64,000 bases of DNA from Candidatus Kinetoplastibacterium desouzaii TCC079E (GCF_000340795.1 NC_020294.1:558001-622000), one strand, 5' to 3'. Positions 30,529-40,967 are shown, counted from the stretch's first letter. A program made the numbers and translations. The notes: generated by a model from the letters alone, not told the origin.

Positions 30529-31965
30529 TTATATAATAATATCTCCAGATAACAAACTTTGCACAGCTATAAAACAACCTATCATAGCAATTATGAATAT
30601 GATTAACTCTGAAAATGAGAAAATACTATTGTTATCCTGCTCTCTTCTAGTCATTATAAAAAATACTGTTCCAGGACCATATAAAACAGCTGATAAAAGA
30701 AGATATTTAAGACCTCCAGCATATATTAACCAAGAGGCAAATATAGTAGCTAAGAAACCACAAAATAAATCAAAAATTCTTTGTTTCTTCTCTTTGGAGG
30801 AATATGACTCACCAGTACAAGCCAATTTCAGACCATATGCCGCTACCAATAAATAAGGTATTAAATTCATAGAACTAGTCAACTCTCTAGCTAAAGTAAA
30901 GGCCTCTTTAGCTAACACAGTAACAATAAGAAAGATTTGTATAGTAATATTAGTCATCCATAAGGCGCTAGCAGGGACCTTGTTCTTATTTTCAATACTT
31001 AGAAATTTAGGCATTGTTCCAGAAACAGCAGCTGTATATAAAACTTCTGCTGCTAATAAAGACCAAGAAAGGTAAGCACCTAGAACTGCAATCAAAAGAC
31101 CTATCCCAATAAGAACAGCACCCCAGTCTCCAACAACTGCTTGTAAAACACCAGACATTGATGGATTTCTTAGCATAGCTAATTCAGAACGATCCATAAT
31201 TCCATAAGAGAGAATTGTTATTAAAACCAACATCAATAAAACACCCAGGAAACCAAGTATTGTAGCTACACCAACATCTTTTCTATTTTTCGCATAACGA
31301 GAATAAACACTAGCTCCTTCTATTCCTAGAAACACAAAAACTGTTACTAACATTGTACCCCTAACTTGTTCAAATATACTGTTCCAACTAAATTCGCCAC
31401 CACCCCAAAAATTATTTGCAAATATATCTGAATTAAATCCAAAAGCAACTAAAACAATAAAAATTAATATTGGGATCATTTTAGAAACAGTAACTATATT
31501 ATTTATATAATCTGCTTCCTTAATACCACGAAGAATCAAAAAATGGAAAGCCCATAAAACAAGCGAAGACAATAATACAGCTAATAATGTAGTTCCATCT
31601 CCTAAAGACGGAAATATAGCTCCCATTGTAGAATTTATTATTATTAAATAAGTAACATTACCCAAACATGTTCCTGCCCAATATCCTAAAGCAGAAGAAA
31701 AACCTAAATAATTTCCAAATCCAGCTTGAGCATAAGCATGAACACCAGAATCAAGATTAGGTTTTCTACATGACAAACTCTGAAATACAAATGCTAACAT
31801 TAACATTCCAAATCCAGATATAGACCAAGCAATTAAAGCTCCGAATGGTCCTGTGACTTGACCAAAATGCTGAGGTAAAGAAAATATACCAGCACCAACC
31901 ATAGAGCCTACAACCATAGCGGTCAAAGTCATAACAGAAAGTTTCTGATTACCAGAATCACTCAT
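30529..31965 (-). CDS. arcD: APC-family amino acid antiporter, arginine/ornithine type
   Basis: This 478-residue inner-membrane protein has about 12-13 hydrophobic helices. The N-terminal signature VGSMVGAGIFSLPQHFGQVTGPFGALIAWSISGFGMLMLA is that of the basic amino acid antiporters (ArcD/YdgI group). FVFLGIEGASVYSRYAKNRKDVG lies in the middle. It probably exchanges arginine for ornithine; lysine/cadaverine-type exchange is an alternative. No arginine deiminase genes are in the window. It stands alone, divergent from the DUF1841 gene. Confidence 0.78.
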   Translation of the reverse strand: MSDSGNQKLSVMTLTAMVVGSMVGAGIFSLPQHFGQVTGPFGALIAWSISGFGMLMLAFVFQSLSCRKPNLDSGVHAYAQAGFGNYLGFSSALGYWAGTCLGNVTYLIIINSTMGAIFPSLGDGTTLLAVLLSSLVLWAFHFLILRGIKEADYINNIVTVSKMIPILIFIVLVAFGFNSDIFANNFWGGGEFSWNSIFEQVRGTMLVTVFVFLGIEGASVYSRYAKNRKDVGVATILGFLGVLLMLVLITILSYGIMDRSELAMLRNPSMSGVLQAVVGDWGAVLIGIGLLIAVLGAYLSWSLLAAEVLYTAAVSGTMPKFLSIENKNKVPASALWMTNITIQIFLIVTVLAKEAFTLARELTSSMNLIPYLLVAAYGLKLACTGESYSSKEKKQRIFDLFCGFLATIFASWLIYAGGLKYLLLSAVLYGPGTVFFIMTRREQDNNSIFSFSELIIFIIAMIGCFIAVQSLLSGDIII

Positions 31966-32295
31966 ATATACAGCTCCTCTTTTAAATTGTATTTATTATA
32001 AATTTTAAAAAAACATTTGTACATATTATGATGAAGATTCTATTAACATACGAGTAGAAAATCTAATTTTTTACTATAATAGATTTATTATGAATAAAAA
32101 TGATACAATTGCAAAAATGTTTTGGTAATTACCACAATAGCTGTAAAATTCAAAATGACTTAACTATTTGTTTAAAATAAGCTATTTAATTAGACTTTAG
32201 TATACAATTTTGTTTTTTATCATAAACATTAATTTTAATATAAAAACTAATAAGTGCTGTGAAATTTTGTTATTATCAAACTAAAAAACAATTTT
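31966..32295. promoter_or_regulatory. 330-base divergent intergenic region
   Basis: This very AT-rich stretch lies between the antiporter (minus) and the DUF1841 gene (plus). A TTTTTTACTATAAT stretch near 32070 could hold a promoter. Only short ORFs with no recognisable features occur. I see no hairpin or repeat. Confidence 0.3.
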
Positions 32296-32727
32296 ATGTT
32301 TAATCCATCACTAGAACAAGTAAGATTATTCTTTATTGAATCGTGGGAGAAATTTAATAATTCTAGCATCATCTCACCTCTAGAGAATTTAGCTGTCAAA
32401 ACTATAATAAAACATCCTGAATATCATGAAATATTAAAGAACAAAGAATCAGCAAATATAAATTACAAATTTAAAAATTTTAATCATAACCCATTTCTTC
32501 ATCTATCTATGCATTTAGCTGTAGCTGAACAAATTAATATAGACCAACCATACGGAATTAAATTGGTCTATATTAAACTAGCAAGCAGAACTAATGAACA
32601 TCAAGCAATCCATGAAATAATAGAATGCCTAGAAACGGTACTATATGAAAGCCAAATAACAAAAACAGAAATAAACAATTCAAAATATATGGAACTTCTT
32701 AAAATAAAATCATCCAATCCAATATAA
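32296..32727 (+). CDS. DUF1841 family protein
   Basis: This 143-residue cytoplasmic protein has the family start MFNPSLEQVRLFFIESW and the signature HNPFLHLSMHLAVAEQINIDQPYGIK (about residues 67-92). It ends in HEIIECLETVLYES. The role is unknown; the family occurs mainly in beta- and gammaproteobacteria. It ends 11 bases before the convergent dnaJ stop. Retention in a reduced genome suggests usefulness. Confidence 0.85.
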   Translation: MFNPSLEQVRLFFIESWEKFNNSSIISPLENLAVKTIIKHPEYHEILKNKESANINYKFKNFNHNPFLHLSMHLAVAEQINIDQPYGIKLVYIKLASRTNEHQAIHEIIECLETVLYESQITKTEINNSKYMELLKIKSSNPI

Positions 32728-32738
32728 TTGATTCCTTA

Positions 32739-33869
32739 TTAATTAAAAGAACTAAAAAACTCTTTCAATCTGTCAGTCCAAGACTTACTTTTAGGGGAAT
32801 GGCGATCTCCACTATCTTTTAAAGTTTTCTCAAAATCTCTAAGAAAATTTTTCTGAGGCTCAGTAAGATTCACTGGAGTTTCAACAGTTACATGACAATA
32901 TAAATCACCATTATAACCTCCTCTCATACTACGCATTCCTTTACCTTTTAACCTAAATGTTTTACCTGATTGTGTTCCCTCAGGAATTACTATTTCAGCC
33001 TTGCCATTTAAAGTAGGAACCTGTATCGAACCACCTAAAGCCGCTGTTGTAAAAGGAATGGTTAATTCACAATGTAAGTTATCTGAATCCCTTTGAAAGA
33101 TTTTGTGTTTCTTTATATGTACCTCTACATATAAATCACCAGACTGACCTCCATTCACACCTGGTTCTCCATTACCATTTAAACGAATTCTCATTCCGTC
33201 ATCAATGCCAACCGGAATACTTACCTGTAAGGTTTTATTAACACTGACCTTCCCTACACCATTACATGTAGCACAAGGGTTAGGTATTTCTTCACCACTA
33301 CCATGACAAACATGACATGTTTGTTGAATACTAAAAAAACCTTGTTGAATTCTCAAAGAACCTTTGCCATTGCAGGTAGAGCATTTTTTGGTACTTGATC
33401 CAGGTTTAGATTTGCTACCTTTGCATTCTTTACAAGTGTCCCAACCAGGAACATTAATATCAGTCGTAAAACCACTTGCCGCTTGCTCTAGTGTAATATC
33501 TAAATTATATTTCAGATCAGACCCGCGAAAACGACTTCTATCACCTCCACCACTAGCAGAGCCACCAAATATCTCACCAAAAATATCACCAAAAGCATCT
33601 GCAAAACCACTATTCATACCTTGAGATGAAGAAAAACCTTGCTGGCTTGACCAATCATGACCAAAACGATCATATGAAGATCTTTTCTGAGGATCCCCAA
33701 GAACCTCATAAGCCTCTTTTGCTTCTTTAAACTTATCTTCAGATTTCTTATCATCTGGATTTCTATCTGGATGATATTTCATAGCCAATTTACGATAAGC
33801 TTTTTTTATTTCATCATCAGAAGCATTTTTTTTTAAACCTAATACTTCATAAAAATCACGTTTTGCCAT
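32739..33869 (-). CDS. dnaJ: Chaperone protein DnaJ
   Basis: This 376-residue co-chaperone stimulates the DnaK ATPase. The J domain has HPD at residues 33-35, followed by a Gly/Phe region (about 75-115). Four zinc motifs follow ([36 protein letters not shown]). The C-terminal substrate-binding and dimerisation domains are complete. It lies 75 bases after dnaK with a strong hairpin in the gap, so its expression probably depends on read-through or its own promoter. Confidence 0.97.
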   Translation of the reverse strand: MAKRDFYEVLGLKKNASDDEIKKAYRKLAMKYHPDRNPDDKKSEDKFKEAKEAYEVLGDPQKRSSYDRFGHDWSSQQGFSSSQGMNSGFADAFGDIFGEIFGGSASGGGDRSRFRGSDLKYNLDITLEQAASGFTTDINVPGWDTCKECKGSKSKPGSSTKKCSTCNGKGSLRIQQGFFSIQQTCHVCHGSGEEIPNPCATCNGVGKVSVNKTLQVSIPVGIDDGMRIRLNGNGEPGVNGGQSGDLYVEVHIKKHKIFQRDSDNLHCELTIPFTTAALGGSIQVPTLNGKAEIVIPEGTQSGKTFRLKGKGMRSMRGGYNGDLYCHVTVETPVNLTEPQKNFLRDFEKTLKDSGDRHSPKSKSWTDRLKEFFSSFN

Positions 33870-33895
33870 ATTACTACTTTATTAAAAAATATCAT

Positions 33896-33933
33896 TTAAA
33901 AACAGCGAACCCATAAATTAGAATGGGTTCGCT
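33896..33933 (-). terminator. Terminator downstream of dnaK
   Basis: An 11-bp perfect stem (AGCGAACCCAT / ATGGGTTCGCT) with an 8-base loop is followed on the minus strand by GTTTTT. It lies 12 bases after the dnaK stop and before dnaJ. Confidence 0.82.
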
Positions 33934-33944
33934 TAATAAAGATA

Positions 33945-35864
33945 CTAATCCTTTTTAACTTCTTTGAACTCAGCATCAACAACATTATCATCAGATTGTT
34001 TTTCAGAAGAGTTATCATTACCAGATGAGTCATCAGTAGGCTTAGTATCAGCATAAATCTTTTCACCAAGCTTTTGAGAAGCAGCAGAAAGAGCTGTAAC
34101 TTTAGCATCTATATCTAATTTATCAGTCCCCTTTAATGCCTCTTCCAGATCAACAATTGCTTTTTCAATATTTTCTTTATCAGCAACATCCAATTTACTA
34201 CCATGCTCAGATAAAGATTTACGAGTAATATGAATCAAACTATCAGCTTGATTTCTAGATATAGCCAACTCTGCAATACGATGATCCTCTTCTGCATTAG
34301 CTTCTGCATCTTTAATCATATTCTGAATCTCTTGCTCCGATAACCCAGAATTAGCTTTTATAGTAATTTTCTTTTCTTTACCTGTGCCTTTATCTTTTGC
34401 TGAAACATGCAAAATACCATTGGCATCAATATCAAATGTAACCTCTATCTGAGGGATACCACGTGGAGCAGCAGGAATACCTTCTAAATTAAATTCTCCC
34501 AAAACTTTATTATGAACAGCTATTTCTCGTTCTCCTTGATACACCTTTATTGTAACAGATGGTTGATTATCATCTGCGGTAGAAAATACCTGAGAAAACC
34601 TAGTAGGAATAGTAGTATTCTTTTGAATCATCTTAGTCATAACACCACCAAGAGTTTCAATACCAAGAGAAAGTGGAGTTACATCTAAAAGCAGAACGTC
34701 TTTACGTTCACCTGATAGAACGGCTCCTTGTATAGCAGCACCAGCAGCTACAGCCTCATCTGGATTAATATCTTTTCTTGGGTCTTTACCAAAGAACTCC
34801 TTAACTTTTTCTTGTACTTTAGGCATACGAGTCATGCCACCCACTAAAATCACATCATCAATATCTGATGCTGATAAACCAGCATCTTTAATTGCAATCT
34901 TACATGGCTCAATAGTGCGCAATATCAAACTTTCTACCATGGACTCCAATTTAGATCTAGATATTTTTAGATTTAAATGTTTTGGCCCAGATGAATCAGC
35001 TGTAATATAAGGTAAATTTATTTCTGTTTGTTGCGACGAAGATAATTCTATTTTTGCTTTCTCTGCTGCCTCTTTTAAACGTTGCAAAGATAGAACATCT
35101 TTTGATAAATCAAGACCTTGTTCTTTTTTGAATTCTTGAATTATATATTCAATGATACATTGATCAAAGTCTTCTCCACCAAGAAAAGTATCTCCATTAG
35201 TAGATAAAACCTCAAATTGTTTTTCCCCATCTATCTCTGCAATTTCAATTATAGAAACATCAAATGTGCCTCCTCCAAGATCATATACAGCTATCTTCCT
35301 ATCACCTTTCTCGGATTTATCAAGACCAAAAGCCAAAGCAGCTGCAGTTGGTTCATTTATAATTCTTTTAACTTCTAAACCTGCTATTCTACCAGCATCT
35401 TTAGTAGCCTGCCTCTGACTGTCATTAAAATAAGCTGGAACTGTGATCACAGCATCAGTAACCTCTTCTCCCAAATAGTCTTCTGCTGTCTTTTTCATTT
35501 TTCTTAAAATTTCTGCAGACACTTGTGGGGGAGCAATTCTTTTTCCACGCACCTCTATCCATGCATCATTATTCTCTGCTTTAACAATAGAATATGGCAT
35601 AAGCTCTACATCTTTTTGTACAGCCTGTTCGTCAAATTTCCTACCAATCAAACGCTTGCTTGCATATATGGTATTTTTAGAATTTGTAACTGCCTGTCTT
35701 TTTGCAGGAGTTCCAACCAAAACCTCTCCGTCCTCCATATAAGCAACTATAGACGGAGTAGTACGAGCACCCTCTGAATTTTCTATTATTTTAACTTGAG
35801 CACCATCCATAATAGCAACACAGCTATTTGTAGTACCAAGATCAATACCAATAGTTTTTCCCAT
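33945..35864 (-). CDS. dnaK: Chaperone protein DnaK (Hsp70)
   Basis: This 639-residue chaperone has the N-terminal ATPase motif [16 protein letters not shown], the phosphate motif [14 protein letters not shown] and [12 protein letters not shown] substrate-binding domain and the helical lid end in [13 protein letters not shown]. Length and C-terminal EFKEV-type tail are normal. Together with DnaJ and GrpE it folds and protects proteins; endosymbionts often express it highly. A clear sigma-32 type promoter lies 60-90 bases upstream. Confidence 0.98.
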   Translation of the reverse strand: MGKTIGIDLGTTNSCVAIMDGAQVKIIENSEGARTTPSIVAYMEDGEVLVGTPAKRQAVTNSKNTIYASKRLIGRKFDEQAVQKDVELMPYSIVKAENNDAWIEVRGKRIAPPQVSAEILRKMKKTAEDYLGEEVTDAVITVPAYFNDSQRQATKDAGRIAGLEVKRIINEPTAAALAFGLDKSEKGDRKIAVYDLGGGTFDVSIIEIAEIDGEKQFEVLSTNGDTFLGGEDFDQCIIEYIIQEFKKEQGLDLSKDVLSLQRLKEAAEKAKIELSSSQQTEINLPYITADSSGPKHLNLKISRSKLESMVESLILRTIEPCKIAIKDAGLSASDIDDVILVGGMTRMPKVQEKVKEFFGKDPRKDINPDEAVAAGAAIQGAVLSGERKDVLLLDVTPLSLGIETLGGVMTKMIQKNTTIPTRFSQVFSTADDNQPSVTIKVYQGEREIAVHNKVLGEFNLEGIPAAPRGIPQIEVTFDIDANGILHVSAKDKGTGKEKKITIKANSGLSEQEIQNMIKDAEANAEEDHRIAELAISRNQADSLIHITRKSLSEHGSKLDVADKENIEKAIVDLEEALKGTDKLDIDAKVTALSAASQKLGEKIYADTKPTDDSSGNDNSSEKQSDDNVVDAEFKEVKKD

Positions 35865-35923
35865 GGCGTCTTTACCTTAAAATAAATATCATTAATGTTA
35901 TAAACCAATTGTTCCTGAAGACT

Positions 35924-35951
35924 ATTTAGGGATAAAAAAATATTTTTCAAG
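35924..35951 (-). promoter_or_regulatory. Sigma-32 (heat-shock) promoter of dnaK
   Basis: On the minus strand CTTGAAA (35945-35951) is followed after 13 bases by CCCTAAAT (35924-35931). This matches the RpoH consensus CTTGAAA-N13/14-CCCCATNT closely. Transcription would begin about 55 bases before dnaK. No CIRCE inverted repeat is present. Confidence 0.75.
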
Positions 35952-35976
35952 GTCAATTTTATAAAAAAATATATTT

Positions 35977-36555
35977 CTAATTGTCATTGGTTTTGTTTGA
36001 AGAAGAAACAATAACTAATGCTGGACGCAAAACTCGCTCATAAATCACATAACCTTTTTGAAGTAATTCAGCAATAGTATTAGAAGGATAATCAGACTCT
36101 ATAGAAGAAATTGCCTGATGCATAGATGGATCAAACTTATCTCCTAAATTAGGATTTATTTCTTTAAGCATGTTATTTTTAAAAACTGAATCGAATTGCT
36201 TTAGAGTCATAATAAGACCTTCTGTTAAATGTTCTACAGTCTGATTCTCTTGATTGAGAGCAGCCTCTAAACTATCCTTAACAGGAACAAGACTTTCAGC
36301 AAAAGATTCTATTCCAAATTTACGTACTTTAGATATTTCTTCTTGAGATCTTTTTCTTGTGTTCTCCATTTCAGCAGAAATTCTTAGAATCTTATCATTT
36401 TGATCTTTTACAATAGTTTCTAATTTTCCTATCTGTCCTAACAAGGAAGTGATTTTTTCTTCTAAAGAAATAGTTGTTTCAGACAATGGAGACTCATTAT
36501 CAACCTCAGTTAATTCTATATCATTCTTATCTTCAATATTATTTTGTATATCCAT
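35977..36555 (-). CDS. grpE: Nucleotide exchange factor GrpE
   Basis: This 192-residue protein releases ADP from DnaK. It has an acidic N-terminus (residues 1-30), a long coiled coil (about 30-90) and the beta domain. The family signature HQAISSIESDYPSNTIAELLQKGYVIYERVLRPALVIVS is complete at the end. It lies between hemH and dnaK. A possible heat-shock promoter is in the 3' end of hemH. Confidence 0.95.
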   Translation of the reverse strand: MDIQNNIEDKNDIELTEVDNESPLSETTISLEEKITSLLGQIGKLETIVKDQNDKILRISAEMENTRKRSQEEISKVRKFGIESFAESLVPVKDSLEAALNQENQTVEHLTEGLIMTLKQFDSVFKNNMLKEINPNLGDKFDPSMHQAISSIESDYPSNTIAELLQKGYVIYERVLRPALVIVSSSNKTNDN

Positions 36556-36601
36556 ATCAATACCTATATCAAAATTATTTGTTAAATATCAGACTATTTA
36601 T

Positions 36602-37663
36602 TTAAATATCAGACCACTTATATATATGGGTTCTAATTATATTTTCTAGTCCATTCACCCATTCATCATCATCATTTAAAGATTCTATATAATGAAATTC
36701 TCTTCCACCTGATTTAAGAAATAAATCACGATAACCACTATCAACCTCATCCAAAGTCTCTAAACAATCAGAAATAAACCCAGGACAAACAACGTCCAAT
36801 CTGCCTAAAGATTCTTTCCCAAATTCTTCTATTAAATCTGACGTGCAAGGCTCTAACCATTTAGCATAACCAAATTTACTTTGAAAGCCTAAATGTATAT
36901 TCTTATTTTCAATATTTAATTTATCTGATAATAAATTAAATGTTTCTATACAATCTTGATAGTAAGGATCACCAAAATCGACAGAGTATTGTGGCAAACC
37001 ATGAAAACTAACAATTAATTTATCAGGAAATCCTTTTAAATCCCAATGAGAGTGAATTTTATTAACTAATGAGTCTAGATATCCACTAAAAAGATTAAAC
37101 CTCTTAACAAATCTAAACTCAGGAATATTTCTCATTTTGGATAAATAAGAAGTAGTATACTCAATAATACTTCCAGTAGTACTAGAAGAATATTGAGGAA
37201 ACAAAGGAAGTATTAAAATTTTCTCACAAGATAGAGCTATAAAATTATCTAAAACTTCTTTTATAGAAGGACTTCCATATCTCATGCAACTTCTTACCAT
37301 AACATTTATTTTATTTTTTAATAATGATTTTTCTAATTTAATAGCTTGTTTATTAGTATAAACAAATATAGGAGATCCTTCTTCCATCCATATTTTTTTA
37401 TATAAGCTTATAAGTTTCTTAGGTCTACTTTTTAAAATAAATAAATTTAATATAGGCTTCCAAATAAACGAAGGTAATTCCACTACGCGCCTGTCTGATA
37501 GAAAATCAGATAGGTATTTTTTAATATCTAATAATTTTGTAGAAGAAGGAGTACCTAAATTTATTAGCAATACGCCTATAAAGTCACTCGATAAACTTAT
37601 AGGAGTATCAGTAGCATTATTATCACTACTAATATCACTTATCTTTCTAGGATAGATTTCCAT
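36602..37663 (-). CDS. hemH: Ferrochelatase
   Basis: This 353-residue enzyme inserts ferrous iron into protoporphyrin IX, the last step of protoheme synthesis. The catalytic histidine H221 is in VSFHGLPQYSV and the acidic partner E302 in SDCLETLDEVD. GVLLINLGTPSS (residues 30-41) is the usual start of the fold. I begin at the ATG giving MEIYPRKISD; the longer frame needs a TTG. The enzyme is usually membrane-associated. Upstream heme genes are not in the window. Confidence 0.93.
   Translation of the reverse strand: MEIYPRKISDISSDNNATDTPISLSSDFIGVLLINLGTPSSTKLLDIKKYLSDFLSDRRVVELPSFIWKPILNLFILKSRPKKLISLYKKIWMEEGSPIFVYTNKQAIKLEKSLLKNKINVMVRSCMRYGSPSIKEVLDNFIALSCEKILILPLFPQYSSSTTGSIIEYTTSYLSKMRNIPEFRFVKRFNLFSGYLDSLVNKIHSHWDLKGFPDKLIVSFHGLPQYSVDFGDPYYQDCIETFNLLSDKLNIENKNIHLGFQSKFGYAKWLEPCTSDLIEEFGKESLGRLDVVCPGFISDCLETLDEVDSGYRDLFLKSGGREFHYIESLNDDDEWVNGLENIIRTHIYKWSDI
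36623..36649 (-). promoter_or_regulatory. Possible sigma-32 promoter of grpE inside hemH
   Basis: On the minus strand CTAGAAA (36643-36649) is followed after 12 bases by CCCATATA (36623-36630), one mismatch from the RpoH -35 core. It lies in the last codons of hemH, about 70 bases before grpE. Confidence 0.4.
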
Positions 37664-37910
37664 ATGTATGACAAGTCTCCAGAAATTATTAGAAAACACC
37701 AAAATGTAAACATTACAACAATTAAATATAATATAAAACCAAATTAGATAAAGAGTAATAATATACTAATGCTTCTTTCAATGTATAAAAGTATATATCT
37801 AAATAATTTGTTACAATATAAACAAAAGCATAAAATGCGATTTTATAAAAAATGTATTTTGCTATAAATCTACTTACCAATTCATGTTTTAACTAAAAAA
37901 AGAGATTTTT

Positions 37911-38813
37911 ATGAATTTTCCAACTATTGCTCTCATTGGAAGATATCAAGATGCAGGACTTGACACACCACTAAAAGCCATAGCTCAAGTTCTCAAGGAA
38001 ACAGGACGAGAAGTCCTAATAGAATCTATAACGGCATCCAATACAGGATTGCGCGCATATAATAACATCGCAAGCATAGAAGACATAGGAAGAAAAGCTA
38101 ATTTAGCTATCATAACAGGAGGAGATGGTACAGTATTAAGTGCCGCAAGACATCTAGCTCCTTATGGCGTACCTATACTTGGTATAAACCATGGAAGATT
38201 AGGATTTATAACATCTATACCAATGGATGAAACATTCAAAGCAATTATGAGCATAATGGATGGATCCTATATATCGGAAGAAAGAATTCTGCTTGAAGGT
38301 AAAGTTTGGCATAAAGGGAAACAAATATACTCAAATACAGCACTTAATGATGTAGTGCTAAATAGGTCTGGCGTAGGAGGAATGATAGAAGTAAAAGTTG
38401 AACTAAATGATGTATTTATGTACACACAAAGAGCTGATGGATTGATTATTGCCACACCAACAGGCTCAACAGCTTATGCTTTATCATCAAACGGACCAAT
38501 ATTACATCCAGAATTAAGCGCTATGGTGCTAGTAGCAGTTGCCCCTCAAACACTCTCCAATAGACCTGTAGTAATTCCTTACGATGGAATACTAAAAATG
38601 ACACTAATAACAGTAGGTAGAACAGAAATAGGCGCAAGTGTACATTTTGACATGCAAACTTTATCTGAGCTATATCCGGGAGATTATATCACAGTACAAA
38701 AATCAAAATATAAAGCTAAATTTATTCATCCAGAAGGGTATAGCTTCTTCTCTACATTACGACAAAAACTAAATTGGAACGTTATGCCTATATCATCAGA
38801 AATGATTGAATAA
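37911..38813 (+). CDS. nadK: NAD kinase
   Basis: This 300-residue enzyme phosphorylates NAD to NADP. The diagnostic GGDGT is at residues 70-74 (ITGGDGTVLSAARH), and NDVVLNRSG plus ATPTGSTAYALSSNGPI follow. An AGAGA site precedes the ATG. It is followed by recN after 6 bases, as in other betaproteobacteria. NADPH made here feeds ilvC, trxB and dapB. The hrcA gene that often precedes it is absent. Confidence 0.97.
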   Translation: MNFPTIALIGRYQDAGLDTPLKAIAQVLKETGREVLIESITASNTGLRAYNNIASIEDIGRKANLAIITGGDGTVLSAARHLAPYGVPILGINHGRLGFITSIPMDETFKAIMSIMDGSYISEERILLEGKVWHKGKQIYSNTALNDVVLNRSGVGGMIEVKVELNDVFMYTQRADGLIIATPTGSTAYALSSNGPILHPELSAMVLVAVAPQTLSNRPVVIPYDGILKMTLITVGRTEIGASVHFDMQTLSELYPGDYITVQKSKYKAKFIHPEGYSFFSTLRQKLNWNVMPISSEMIE

Positions 38814-38819
38814 CTCATC

Positions 38820-40469
38820 ATGTTAAGTAAATTACATATAAAAAACTTTATTATTGTAGAAGAAGCAGAAATTTATTTTTCTAATGGCTTTACAGTATTT
38901 TCCGGAGAAACCGGAGCAGGTAAATCAATTCTAATCGATGCGCTATCCTTAGTGCTAGGACATAGAATAAATAAAAATACTTTAATAAATATAAATTCAA
39001 ATATAGAAATAATAGCTACATTTGAAAACAACAAAGTAGCTTGTAATTGGCTTCATGAAAATCACTTCGATATAAAATCAGAAATCATATTAAAACGAAT
39101 TATAGATAAAAACTTTCGAAGTAAAACTTTTATTAATGATACTCCTTGTACTATTACCACCCTAAAAAAATTAGGATCAATGTTAATAAAAATTTATGGT
39201 CAACATACATATCAAGATCTTTTAAACACTGAATCTCAACGAAATCTTCTGGATAACTATGGAGAACTTAATAAATTACTACAAGAAACTAAAAATTACT
39301 GGCAGGAATGGCAATTAATCAAAAAAGAACTCACAAGAACTATAGAACTATCCCAAACACTACAAGAAGAATTAAATATATTGGAGAACCAAGCAAAAGA
39401 AATTCAAGCAATTAATTTTTCATTAGATGAGTGGAATAAAATTCAACATGAACATACAAAACTATCTAATATTGAATTTATAGTTAATACATGTAATGTG
39501 ATACTTAACCATTTAGATGGAGAAAAAATATCAATATATAAATTACTCAATAATTTAACACAGCACACAAAAAATATTATTGAAAAAGATCCTTATTTAA
39601 ATAACATACATAATGAATTAAATTCAGCACAAATAATCATAAAAGAAAGCATTTATGAATTAAATAATTATCTTAGCAAAATAGAAATTGACTCTCAAAA
39701 TATTAATTTAATTGAATCTAGACTAAAAGAAATACTAAATCTCTCTAAAAAACTAAAAATATCGCCTTGTGAACTAAACGAAATATATAATTCTATATTA
39801 AATAGAATAAGCACAATAAAAAAATCTACAAATTTAAAAGAAATAGAACAAAAAGAACAAGAAATAAGAGAAAAATACTTACAAACTATATGCCAACTAT
39901 CCATTGCCAGAAAACAAAAAGCCTATATCCTTGGCACTGAAGTTACAAAAATAATGAAAAATCTTTCTATGGAAAATACTAGATTTAATATAGAAATTAC
40001 CGACTCTAATAATACATCTCATGGAAAAGACCATATTGAATTTTTAATTTCTCACCAAGGATCTCCTTCTAAAGGAATTGCAAAAATAGCATCAGGAGGA
40101 GAATTGTCACGTATATACTTAGCAATATCTGTAGTTACTAATCATAATTCTAATATACCAACTCTAATATTTGACGAAGTAGACAATGGAGTAAGCGGAG
40201 CTGCAGCAGAGACAATAGGAAAATTATTACAACAATTAGGTAATAATAATCAAGTTCTATGTATCACTCATCTACCACAAGTAGCAATATATGGAAATTC
40301 ACATTTCCTAGTTAGTAAATATCAAAATAACCTATTAACTTTATCAAAAATTGAGTTTCTATCACATTCTCTTAGAGTAAAAGAAATAGCTAGAATGTTA
40401 GGAGGAATTAAAATTACAACAACAACACTTAACCATGCAAAAGAAATGCTTCATAACGCAAAATTATGA
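38820..40469 (+). CDS. recN: DNA repair protein RecN
   Basis: This 549-residue SMC-like ATPase acts in double-strand break repair. Walker A GETGAGKS is at residues 29-36. Coiled-coil arms span about 150-370. The signature ASGGELSRIYLAIS and Walker B LIFDEVDNGVSG follow near the C-terminus with CITHLPQVA. The arms are rich in Asn, Lys and Ile, typical of this genome's base bias. It follows nadK by 6 bases and is probably co-transcribed. Confidence 0.96.
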   Translation: MLSKLHIKNFIIVEEAEIYFSNGFTVFSGETGAGKSILIDALSLVLGHRINKNTLININSNIEIIATFENNKVACNWLHENHFDIKSEIILKRIIDKNFRSKTFINDTPCTITTLKKLGSMLIKIYGQHTYQDLLNTESQRNLLDNYGELNKLLQETKNYWQEWQLIKKELTRTIELSQTLQEELNILENQAKEIQAINFSLDEWNKIQHEHTKLSNIEFIVNTCNVILNHLDGEKISIYKLLNNLTQHTKNIIEKDPYLNNIHNELNSAQIIIKESIYELNNYLSKIEIDSQNINLIESRLKEILNLSKKLKISPCELNEIYNSILNRISTIKKSTNLKEIEQKEQEIREKYLQTICQLSIARKQKAYILGTEVTKIMKNLSMENTRFNIEITDSNNTSHGKDHIEFLISHQGSPSKGIAKIASGGELSRIYLAISVVTNHNSNIPTLIFDEVDNGVSGAAAETIGKLLQQLGNNNQVLCITHLPQVAIYGNSHFLVSKYQNNLLTLSKIEFLSHSLRVKEIARMLGGIKITTTTLNHAKEMLHNAKL

Positions 40470-40530
40470 AACAATATCTTCATAATTTATAAATTATTAC
40501 ACCTATATTAAACATAGTAAATTTCTAAAC

Positions 40531-40923
40531 ATGAAATACAATAATATAAAAAACATTATACTAGTAACAATTATTCTTACAGTTAATGGTTGCTGTTATA
40601 AAAACATAAATTTTCCATATGTTCCTGAAATAAATCAAGGAAATTGCATTAATCTTGAACAACAAAAAATGTTGAAAATAGGAATGAGCAAAAAACAAGC
40701 CTTACAAATATTAGGAACACCTGCTGTTAAAGATAACAACACTAACATTGATAAGTGGGAATATATTCATTATTCTAATTATTATAACAACAGGCAAGAA
40801 ACAAAAATATTTACTTTATGCTTTAAAGATGGGAAATTAATAAATTTTTCTGGCGATGATTTCCCCCAACAACAAGAATATACTGTAAACATAACAAAAA
40901 AGTTAGATGTAACTACAGAATAA
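40531..40923 (+). CDS. bamE: Outer-membrane assembly lipoprotein BamE (SmpA/OmlA)
   Basis: This 130-residue lipoprotein belongs to the BAM complex, which inserts beta-barrel proteins such as the porin. The signal sequence ends in a lipobox TVNGC with C21 as the lipidation site. The SmpA/OmlA fold is seen in QQKMLKIGMSKKQALQILGTPAVKD and the following DKWEYIHYSNYYNNRQETKIFTLCFKDGKL. It lies between recN and dapB. The fur gene that often sits beside it in relatives is missing. Confidence 0.9.
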   Translation: MKYNNIKNIILVTIILTVNGCCYKNINFPYVPEINQGNCINLEQQKMLKIGMSKKQALQILGTPAVKDNNTNIDKWEYIHYSNYYNNRQETKIFTLCFKDGKLINFSGDDFPQQQEYTVNITKKLDVTTE

Positions 40924-40967
40924 AACAACAAACAAATTAATTAACAACGATTATTTAAGGAGTGAAT

